Shown: positions 1 through 5,546 of the stretch, one piece after another | Position numbering within the stretch: position 1 is the stretch's first letter | How the letters are laid out: each line of letters starts with the position of its first letter | Assembly (NCBI GenBank): GCA_955652845.1 | Contig: CATPBY010000490.1 | Span: 1 to 6,499 of the forward strand | Direction of reading: 5' to 3' | Origin: an uncultured Terriglobales bacterium | GTDB taxonomy: Bacteria; Acidobacteriota; Terriglobia; Terriglobales; Acidobacteriaceae | Length of the DNA stretch: 6,499 nt | Notes under the pieces: model-generated | The model's input: the letters and a program-made list of their open reading frames with translations, nothing else | Told to the model about the DNA's origin: nothing | Database searches by the model: none | Program-made: the position numbers and the translations under genes

Positions 1-582
1 GAACTGATGTCGGGTAACAAGAGATATGTGGCGGGTAAGCCCGAATCGCGGAATCTGGTCCGGCTGCGGCAGGGTCTCGCTAAATCGCAGCATCCAAATA
101 CGATTGTTCTCAGTTGTTCCGATAGTCGAGTTCCGCCCGAGGCTTTGTTCGATCAGAGTCTGGGAGATTTATTTGTGGTGCGTTCGGCGGGCAATATCGC
201 CGATGCGATCGGCCTCGGCAGCATGGAATACGCCGTCGAACACCTGGGCAGCAGCGTGCTCGTGGTCATGGGACACACCAGCTGCGGCGCGGTAAAGGCT
301 GCGTGCTCTGCAGAAAAGATGCCTACGCCAAACCTGCAGGCCATTGTTGACCAGATCAATCCCGCAGTAATTCTCGCCAAGCAACATGCGCAGGGCGACG
401 AACTGGTTGAGGCTGCGGTGAGAGAAAATGTTCGACAGAGCGCTAAAGACATTCTCGAGCGCAGTACCGTGCTCAAGCACGCGACCGACGAAGGCAAGCT
501 CACCGTCATCGGGGCGGTATACAACCTGGAAAACGGCGAGGTGACTCGTCTTGATAAGGTTGCTGCTGCCAACCAACCGTAG
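1..582 (+). CDS. Beta-class carbonic anhydrase (5'-truncated by window edge)
   Basis: Zinc enzyme that interconverts CO2 and bicarbonate, probably cytoplasmic. Numbering from the ATG at position 7, the beta-class zinc site is complete: Cys37, Asp39 and Arg41 in the SCSDSRVPPE motif, and His90 and Cys93 in GHTSCGAV. The family-typical stretch around VVRSAGNIAD (57-66) and the C-terminal GAVYNLENGEV segment are also present. The frame is open to base 1, and the residues around that ATG (ELMSGNKRYVAGKP) match the conserved internal helix motif 'L..GN.RF..G' of beta-CAs. The ATG at 7 is therefore probably not the start, and the true N-terminus, perhaps with a signal peptide, lies upstream of the window. 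The visible 191-residue part covers nearly all of the catalytic domain. The gene ends in TAG, 64 bases before rapZ. Family assignment is firm; physiological role (bicarbonate supply or pH) is inference. Confidence 0.95.
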   Translation, partial: ELMSGNKRYVAGKPESRNLVRLRQGLAKSQHPNTIVLSCSDSRVPPEALFDQSLGDLFVVRSAGNIADAIGLGSMEYAVEHLGSSVLVVMGHTSCGAVKAACSAEKMPTPNLQAIVDQINPAVILAKQHAQGDELVEAAVRENVRQSAKDILERSTVLKHATDEGKLTVIGAVYNLENGEVTRLDKVAAANQP

Positions 583-646
583 CCATACTGCTGCAACCTT
601 TCCAGCAACTAGCGGCTCATAGCTGTCCCTGCTACCATCGCCCGAG

Positions 647-1579
647 ATGGCACGGCGGCATACCCAAAGAATCAAACACAAATCAAAGAAAGCGGTCCGC
701 AAAGCCGTTCCCATGGACCCTCGTCCGCCTGGCGATCTGGTCATCATCACCGGAATGAGCGGATCGGGAAAAGCTTCGGTGCTCAAAGCCTTCGAGGATC
801 TTGGCTACTACTGCGTCGACAACCTTCCTGTAGGCCTGATTCCACGTTTTGCCGAACTGGTAGGGCAGTCTTCTGAAATCGATCGTACCGCGCTGGTGGT
901 GGATGTGCGCGAGGGCTCGCAACTGGAGGAGTTGCCGGCCATTGTGAAGTCGGTAAAGCGCATGTTGCCCACCAGGATGATCTTTCTGGAGGCGGACGAG
1001 TCAGTCATACTGCGGCGCTATAGCGAGACTCGCCGCCCGCATCCGCTGGGCACTGACGCACCGGTGAAGTCGGCCCTTGCCGCCGAGCGCCAGCACTTGC
1101 GTCCTATACGCGCCATTGCGGACCTGGTGATCGATACTTCCAAATTCAATGTTCATGAATTGCGTTCTTACATCACGGAACGAATCCGGAAGCAGAAATC
1201 AGGCAAAAACATTCTGGTTTCCTGCGTGAGTTTCGGCTTCAAACATGGAGTGCCCGAGGATGCGGACCTGGTGTTTGACGTACGCTTCCTGCCCAATCCT
1301 CACTTTGTGCCGGAGTTCCGGCCGCTCACCGGACGCGATCCCAAAGTGGCGAAGTATATCCGGTCATTTCCCCAGACCAGGGAGTTCATCCGGAGGATTT
1401 CGGAACTGCTGGTGTATCTTTTGCCGCACTATATCCGCGAGGGTAAGAGCTATCTGACCATTTCTTTCGGTTGCACCGGGGGCCAGCACCGTTCCGTGAT
1501 GATCGCCGAGGATGTCAGCAAAGGTTTGCGCAAGGCCGGCTACCGGGTGAAGGTGGTGCATCGCGACAGCCCGAAGTAA
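647..1579 (+). CDS. rapZ: RapZ/YvcJ-family P-loop nucleotide-binding protein
   Basis: RapZ is an RNA-binding adapter that in E. coli presents the small RNA GlmZ to RNase E and so controls glucosamine-6-phosphate synthase; Bacillus YvcJ is a homologue that hydrolyses nucleotides. In this 310-residue protein the P-loop GMSGSGKAS lies at 36-44, followed by LGYYCVDNLP (52-61), a Walker B-like VVDVR (D86) and the ETRRPHPL motif. The C-terminal domain is fully conserved: VFDVRFLPNPH ending at H219, and GCTGGQHRSV at 275-284. With an offset of 29, H219, C276, T277, G278 and R282 line up with E. coli H190, C247, T248, G249 and R253. Oddities are Ala43 where Walker A normally has Ser/Thr, and a basic 22-residue leader. 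A second in-frame ATG at 713 would give 288 residues, the usual family length. Neither start has a clear Shine-Dalgarno, so the start is unsettled. GlmZ itself is restricted to enterobacteria, so the RNA or protein target here is unknown. Confidence 0.95.
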   Translation: MARRHTQRIKHKSKKAVRKAVPMDPRPPGDLVIITGMSGSGKASVLKAFEDLGYYCVDNLPVGLIPRFAELVGQSSEIDRTALVVDVREGSQLEELPAIVKSVKRMLPTRMIFLEADESVILRRYSETRRPHPLGTDAPVKSALAAERQHLRPIRAIADLVIDTSKFNVHELRSYITERIRKQKSGKNILVSCVSFGFKHGVPEDADLVFDVRFLPNPHFVPEFRPLTGRDPKVAKYIRSFPQTREFIRRISELLVYLLPHYIREGKSYLTISFGCTGGQHRSVMIAEDVSKGLRKAGYRVKVVHRDSPK

Positions 1580-1590
1580 AAAGACGGACC

Positions 1591-1614
1591 TCAGGCCTGG
1601 TACGTCTGGCCTGA
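1591..1614 (+). terminator. Hairpin after rapZ, possible weak terminator
   Basis: A perfect 7-bp inverted repeat, TCAGGCC (1591-1597) and GGCCTGA (1608-1614), is separated by a 10-base loop and begins 12 bases after the rapZ stop codon. The following bases CTTATTCCTT are T-rich but not a clean U-tract, so intrinsic termination may be weak, or the hairpin may instead protect the 3' end. Its place between rapZ and the exporter fits a transcript end. Confidence 0.4.
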
Positions 1615-1645
1615 CTTATTCCTTGTGGGCTCTAGGATGACATCT

Positions 1646-1688
1646 CCGAAGTCCGAGGTCCGAAGTCCGAGGTCCCGACGCCGGAGGT
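1646..1688. repeat. Heptanucleotide tandem repeat, CCGAAGT/CCGAGGT
   Basis: Two identical 14-base units (1646-1659 and 1660-1673) each split into the related heptamers CCGAAGT and CCGAGGT. This gives four consecutive 7-base units differing only at one A/G position. Two decayed units follow: CCCGACG (1674-1680) and CCGGAGGT (1681-1688). The tract is non-coding and lies between the rapZ hairpin and the exporter gene. Intergenic heptamer tandem repeats (STRR-like) are known in other bacteria such as cyanobacteria; whether this one is dispersed in this genome cannot be told from the window. Confidence 0.75.
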
Positions 1689-1692
1689 AGCA

Positions 1693-1705
1693 TCTACAGT
1701 AGAAT
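1693..1705 (+). promoter_or_regulatory. Possible -10 box with overlapping small palindrome upstream of the exporter
   Basis: TAGAAT at 1700-1705 resembles a sigma-70 -10 hexamer and overlaps the 11-base palindrome TCTAC-A-GTAGA (1693-1703). No recognisable -35 hexamer sits 16-18 bases upstream, because that space is filled by the GC-rich heptamer repeat. A promoter is expected somewhere in this gap if the hairpin ends the rapZ transcript, and this is the most AT-rich stretch available. Weak call. Confidence 0.25.
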
Positions 1706-1771
1706 AGAGAAATTGCCGAGTATGCTGACTCCTTCCGTAGCGGGCCGTGGACTGCGCATCGAGAGCCTTCA

Positions 1772-3616
1772 ATGCGGCAACTGACCCGCCTCCTTCGCTA
1801 TGTACTCCCCTTCCTTTTGCAGTTGGTGCCGGGAGTGGTTTTGTTGGCTGCGGTCGGGTTGCTGGAGGCCTTCCGGTTCCTGCTGGTTGGGCCCATTTTC
1901 GACCGCGTGCTTAACCCCTCGACGGGCTCCGCGAACATCCGTCTGTTCACGGTTCCGGGCACGGACCACGTTATTTACCTGCAGAGATTTGTTCCCACGC
2001 ACTTCCATAATGCCTGGACGGTCGTGGCATATGCGCTGGTGGCGTCCACCGTTCTGAAAGGTATTTTCGATTATGCGGGAACATACCTGGTGAACCATGC
2101 CGGGTTTGGCATGATCACCGACCTGCGGAACGATCTATACGACTCCGTTCTGCGGCGTTCGGCGGCATTCTTCCAAAAGCACACGACGGGGACGCTGATT
2201 TCAACCATCGTGAATGACGTTGAACGCGTGCAATACGCCATGTCGAGCGTCCTGGCAGAATTTCTGCAGCAGTTCTTTACCTTTATTTTCATGGCAGTAG
2301 CGGTAGTCGTGCTGGGCCGGAAACTGGCCTGGGTGCTGGTGCTGTTTATCCCGTTCATCCTCTATTCCGCGGGCAAGATCGGCCGGCGAGTGCGGCACAC
2401 CACGCGCCGCGGCCAGGACAAACTCGCTGATATCCAGAATATTCTCCAGGAAACCATCACCGGCAACCGCATCGTGAAGGCGTTCAGCATGGAGAACTGG
2501 GAAAACGCCAGGTTCCGCAAGGCTGGGAAGCGGCTGTTTCGCGCCAATCTGCGAGCTGTGGCGGCAGCTGCGATCAGTTCCCCGCTGATGGATATCTTCG
2601 GCGCAATCGGCGTCGCTTTGCTTTTACTTCTGGGTCGCGACAAGATTGCTCACAGTGAGTTCACTCCGGGAACCTTTGCCGCATTCATCATCGCTGTCTT
2701 CAAGCTGTACGATCCCGTAAGAAAATTTACCCAGTTCAACAACAACTTCCAGCAGGCGCTGGGCGCATCCTCCAACCTGTTCGAATTTATGAACGCGGAG
2801 GATGAAATCCGCGAGAAGCCTGGCGCCAGGGCGCTGACGCCATTTTCCCGCAGCGTTCGCTTCGAAGATGTCTGCTTCTCCTACGATGGCAACGGCGACG
2901 CCTCGCGGGAAATCCTGCGTGACATCAATCTGGAAGTAACCGCCGGAGAGGTGCTGGCCGTAGTCGGTTCAAGCGGCGCCGGCAAGAGCACCCTGGTGCA
3001 CTTGATCCCGCGGTTCTTTGACGTCACATCGGGGCGAATCGTGATTGACGGGCGTGACGTGCGAGATACTACCCTGGCTTCGTTGCGATCACAAATCGGC
3101 GTGGTTACTCAGGAGACGGTGCTCTTTAACGACAGCCTGCGCAACAACATCGCCTACGGACAGCCCGGGGTTTCGCAGAAACAGGTCGAGGTCGCGGCCC
3201 GGGCCGCTCTGGCGCATGACTTTATTATGGAACTGCCGGCAGGCTACGATACCGTGATTGGGGAACGTGGCGTGCGGCTTTCGGGTGGGGAGCGGCAGCG
3301 TATCGCCATCGCGCGCGCTTTGCTGAAGAATGCTCCGATTTTGATCCTCGACGAGGCGACTTCGGCGCTGGACAGCGAGTCCGAGGCCCTGGTCCAATCG
3401 GCCCTGCAGAACCTGATGACGGGGCGCACGGTTTTCGTTATTGCGCATCGGCTTTCTACCGTGCGGCGGGCTGACCGGATCGTGGTGCTGGAGAATGGCA
3501 CCATCGCCGACATTGGCGCGCACGAAGAGCTGATGCAGAAACTCGGGACGTATCGCCGCTTGCACGACCTGCAGTTCGTGGAAATAGAACAGCCCAAGGC
3601 CGGGGTAGGACATTAG
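1772..3616 (+). CDS. msbA: MsbA-like ABC exporter, fused TMD-NBD half-transporter
   Basis: Inner-membrane ATP-driven exporter of 614 residues, acting as a homodimer; MsbA proteins flip lipid A-core or related lipids. Six hydrophobic segments are visible at about 13-35, 82-104, 164-185, 187-203, 268-288 and 300-316, with a hydrophilic loop after the first. The nucleotide-binding domain from about 365 is intact: Walker A GSSGAGKST (399-407), Q-loop Q447, signature LSGGE (503-507), Walker B ending D527 with catalytic E528, SALD D-loop, and H-loop H559. The C-terminal YRRLHDLQF ending also resembles MsbA. ATG 1772 is the first start codon after an in-frame stop at 1700; GAGAG at 1761-1765 is a weak ribosome site. 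yicC follows after 12 bases. No lipid A gene is adjacent, so the substrate is inferred from sequence style only; a lipid or drug exporter of the same family is the alternative. Confidence 0.9.
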   Translation: MRQLTRLLRYVLPFLLQLVPGVVLLAAVGLLEAFRFLLVGPIFDRVLNPSTGSANIRLFTVPGTDHVIYLQRFVPTHFHNAWTVVAYALVASTVLKGIFDYAGTYLVNHAGFGMITDLRNDLYDSVLRRSAAFFQKHTTGTLISTIVNDVERVQYAMSSVLAEFLQQFFTFIFMAVAVVVLGRKLAWVLVLFIPFILYSAGKIGRRVRHTTRRGQDKLADIQNILQETITGNRIVKAFSMENWENARFRKAGKRLFRANLRAVAAAAISSPLMDIFGAIGVALLLLLGRDKIAHSEFTPGTFAAFIIAVFKLYDPVRKFTQFNNNFQQALGASSNLFEFMNAEDEIREKPGARALTPFSRSVRFEDVCFSYDGNGDASREILRDINLEVTAGEVLAVVGSSGAGKSTLVHLIPRFFDVTSGRIVIDGRDVRDTTLASLRSQIGVVTQETVLFNDSLRNNIAYGQPGVSQKQVEVAARAALAHDFIMELPAGYDTVIGERGVRLSGGERQRIAIARALLKNAPILILDEATSALDSESEALVQSALQNLMTGRTVFVIAHRLSTVRRADRIVVLENGTIADIGAHEELMQKLGTYRRLHDLQFVEIEQPKAGVGH

Positions 3617-3628
3617 GACGAAACAAAT

Positions 3629-4531
3629 ATGGCCATTCGCTCTATGACGGGTTTCGCGCACGTAAGGGGTCAGGTCGCGGATGCGGCCGGCAACGGACAG
3701 CTGGGTTTTACTCTTTCGCTGAAGTCGGTGAATCATCGTTTTCTGGATGTGCATTTCCGTATGCCCAGTGACAGCGATTCGCTGGAAATGAAATTGCGAC
3801 GGTTGCTGAAGGAAAAACTGGCGCGTGGTCATGTGGAGCTGACACTGAATCTGGAGCGAGGCGGCAATGATGGCTTGTCACTGAACCGCCAGGTTGTTGG
3901 CGGCTACATTCAGGCGTTTCGAGCAGCCGCGGCCGAGTTCAGCCTGGCTGCGGAACTGGATTTGAATGCTGTTCTGCGCATGCCTGGCGCGCTTGAGGCG
4001 GCTGCGCTCCCGGCTAACGGCCAGGTGGAAGCGTCTGTGCTGGCCAAAGTCGAAGAGGTCCTCAATCGGCTGAACCAGATGCGGGAAGAGGAAGGCCGCG
4101 GCATTGAACGCGAGTTGCGGCAGCGCATGGCCCATGTGACCGAGGCATTTGAAGGGGTCGAGAAGTATCGTCGGGCGGTGCTGCAGACCTATGTCGAGAA
4201 GCTCAAAAGCAGGATGCAGGAGTTGGTCGGCGCCCAGGTCGATCCCGAACGCATCCTGCAGGAAGCCGCGCTCCTGGTCGATCGCAGCGACATCCAGGAG
4301 GAACTGGTGCGCCTGGAGACCCACGTCAAACATTTCCTGGCCATGCTGGATGAGGGCGGTGAAACAGGAAAGAAGCTGGATTTTCTGCTGCAAGAGATGA
4401 ATCGCGAAGCCAACACTCTGCTTTCAAAAACATCGGGACTGGCAGGGGAAGCGCTGAAAATCACCGAGATGGGTTTGGTGATCAAGACAGAAATAGAAAA
4501 GGCCAGGGAGCAGGTACAGAACCTCGAATGA
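3629..4531 (+). CDS. yicC: YicC/YloC family endoribonuclease
   Basis: A 300-residue protein of the usual YicC length. E. coli YicC has been described as an endoribonuclease acting on RNA such as the small RNA RyhB; related proteins are widespread and often sit next to gmk. The N-terminal hallmark is present (SMTGFAHVRG, residues 5-14; then LKSVNHRFLDVHFRMP). The C-terminal DUF1732 part is well conserved: the acidic-rich DRSDIQEEL starting at D218, then LDFLLQEMNREANTLLSKT starting at L250, ending in the family-typical EKAREQVQNLE. The middle (about 135-205) is rich in charged residues and probably helical. AGGA at 3615-3618 overlaps the exporter stop codon and lies about ten bases before the ATG, an acceptable ribosome site. 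The last four bases overlap the gmk start (ATGA), implying translational coupling. No damage is seen. Confidence 0.95.
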   Translation: MAIRSMTGFAHVRGQVADAAGNGQLGFTLSLKSVNHRFLDVHFRMPSDSDSLEMKLRRLLKEKLARGHVELTLNLERGGNDGLSLNRQVVGGYIQAFRAAAAEFSLAAELDLNAVLRMPGALEAAALPANGQVEASVLAKVEEVLNRLNQMREEEGRGIERELRQRMAHVTEAFEGVEKYRRAVLQTYVEKLKSRMQELVGAQVDPERILQEAALLVDRSDIQEELVRLETHVKHFLAMLDEGGETGKKLDFLLQEMNREANTLLSKTSGLAGEALKITEMGLVIKTEIEKAREQVQNLE

Positions 4532-5217
4532 CTACGGTTTACATTATTTCTGCTCCTTCCGGGTCGGGCAAATCGACCCTGGTGAATGAGGCGCGGCAGA
4601 TTGTACCGGAACTGGATTTCTCCATCTCCTACACCACCCGGGCACCTCGCGGAAATGAAGTGAACGGACGGGAATATTTTTTTGTTTCGCGCTCCAGGTT
4701 CGAGCACATGATCGCGAATGATGACTTTCTGGAATATGCCGATGTATTCGGTAATTACTATGGCACGGCAAAGCACTTCCTGCAGCAAGCCGAACAGAGT
4801 GGACATGATTTGTTACTGGACATCGACGTTCAAGGGGCATCGCAGATCAAGCATAAGATTCCGGACGCGGTCAGCATTTTCATTTTGCCTCCGAGCCGCA
4901 CGGAACTGGAATCTCGACTGCGCGACCGGGCTCAGGATTCGGAAGCGGTGATTCAACGCCGGTTGGCCACGGCCACTCGGGAGATTGAGAATTACCTGAA
5001 ATACGACTATATTTTGGTGAACGACCGCCTGGAAGAATCCGTCCAAGCGCTGCAGTCAATCCTTCTGGCGGAGCGGCTGAAGCACGCAGGAGTTCGAGAG
5101 GAAAGGTCGGTTGAAGATGACAGAATCGTGGCCAGGGCTGATCGTTGCCGTCTGAACAATGTGCGGGAACGTCTGCAACCCATTCTGGCCTCTTTCGCAA
5201 CCACGGCGGCACGATAA
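4528..5217 (+). CDS. gmk: Guanylate kinase
   Basis: Phosphorylates GMP (and dGMP) to GDP with ATP, an essential cytoplasmic step of guanine nucleotide synthesis. The 229-residue product has the P-loop SAPSGSGKST (8-17), the GMP-binding stretch SISYTTRAPRGNEVNGREYFF (32-52, including S34, R38, R41 and Y50), EYADVFGNYYGT (69-80), the Walker B-like DIDVQGA (98-104), and the lid arginines within RLRDRAQDSEAVIQRRL (130-146). The core ends near AERLK (181-185). A further 44 residues follow, about 20-25 longer than typical bacterial Gmk, rich in Arg/Glu and without a recognised domain. The start codon overlaps the yicC stop (ATGA), and the nearest purine-rich site (AGGGAG, 4505-4510) is too far for normal initiation, so expression probably depends on coupling to yicC. 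rpoZ follows after 16 bases. Very secure identification. Confidence 0.97.
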   Translation: MTTVYIISAPSGSGKSTLVNEARQIVPELDFSISYTTRAPRGNEVNGREYFFVSRSRFEHMIANDDFLEYADVFGNYYGTAKHFLQQAEQSGHDLLLDIDVQGASQIKHKIPDAVSIFILPPSRTELESRLRDRAQDSEAVIQRRLATATREIENYLKYDYILVNDRLEESVQALQSILLAERLKHAGVREERSVEDDRIVARADRCRLNNVRERLQPILASFATTAAR

Positions 5218-5221
5218 CAGC

Positions 5222-5228
5222 AGGGAGA
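5222..5228 (+). promoter_or_regulatory. Shine-Dalgarno of rpoZ
   Basis: AGGGAGA ends five bases before the ATG at 5234. This is the clearest ribosome site in the window, and it fixes the omega start at 5234 rather than at the upstream in-frame ATG at 5159, which lies inside gmk. Confidence 0.7.
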
Positions 5229-5233
5229 AAACC

Positions 5234-5470
5234 ATGAAGTTGATGGAAGGGTTCGACAGCAACTATCGGTACATCCTGGTGGCGGCGCGACGCGCGCGGC
5301 AATTGCAGGGAGGAGCGCCGCCGGTCATCGAAACACATTCCCGCAAGCCTTGCCGAATCGCGCAGGACGAAATCAAGGCGGGCAAGGTGAAGTGGCTGAT
5401 CCCGGAAATCCCCCGCACCCCCGCGGAGGTCGCCAATGAAATGCTGGACAAGGCCTTAGCGAAAGAATAA
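5234..5470 (+). CDS. rpoZ: DNA-directed RNA polymerase omega subunit
   Basis: A 78-residue omega subunit, which wraps the C-terminus of beta-prime, aids RNA polymerase assembly and, in some bacteria, forms part of a ppGpp site. The core omega motif is plain: YRYILVAARRARQLQ (about residues 13-27), then GGAPP, and KPCRIAQDEIKAGKV matching the conserved 'K....A..EI..G.' region. Length is normal for short bacterial omegas. The start at 5234 is preferred because of the strong ribosome site just upstream; the longer frame from 5159 would add 25 residues unlike omega and overlap gmk. A second ATG at 5243 is possible but would lack that spacing. It lies 16 bases after gmk, a linkage also seen in many other phyla, and is followed by coaBC after 76 bases. 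Confidence 0.93.
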   Translation: MKLMEGFDSNYRYILVAARRARQLQGGAPPVIETHSRKPCRIAQDEIKAGKVKWLIPEIPRTPAEVANEMLDKALAKE

Positions 5471-5546
5471 CCGGTTCTGCTCTCCGCAAAGCAATCGACA
5501 CGCTCAACCGTGACCTTTATTGGCAATCAGCGGCAGGCAAGCTTCT
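5471..5546 (+). other. rpoZ-coaBC spacer
   Basis: A 76-base non-coding gap. No convincing hairpin with a T-tract is seen, so read-through from rpoZ into coaBC is likely. The only recognisable element is a weak purine-rich site, GGCAGG (5532-5537), about nine bases before the coaBC ATG. Confidence 0.5.

Noticed and set aside
7..9. ATG at 7 as the carbonic anhydrase start
   Set aside because: The frame is open upstream to base 1 and the residues around it belong to a conserved internal motif, so the start is probably outside the window.
589..607. Inverted repeat TGCTG...CAGCA just after the carbonic anhydrase stop
   Set aside because: Only 5 bp with a 9-base loop and no T-tract after it; not enough to call a terminator.
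169..786. A 205-codon open frame on the - strand over the carbonic anhydrase and rapZ start
   Set aside because: Mirror frame of two real genes, with no protein-like motif or ribosome site.
1693..1703. BlaI/CopY-type operator
   Set aside because: The family consensus needs TACA and TGTA half-sites separated by two bases; the site here has only TAC-A-GTA and does not fit.
3089..3832. A 247-codon open frame on the - strand across the exporter 3' end and yicC start
   Set aside because: It lies antisense to two strongly identified genes, crosses their boundary, and shows no recognisable domain; long antisense frames are expected in GC-rich coding DNA.
4189..4806. A 205-codon open frame on the - strand over the yicC-gmk junction
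   Set aside because: Antisense shadow; the composition is Ser/Arg-rich, as expected from reading a GC-rich gene backwards.
5159..5233. Longer rpoZ start at ATG 5159
   Set aside because: The added 25 residues do not resemble omega and overlap gmk, while the ATG at 5234 has a strong Shine-Dalgarno.
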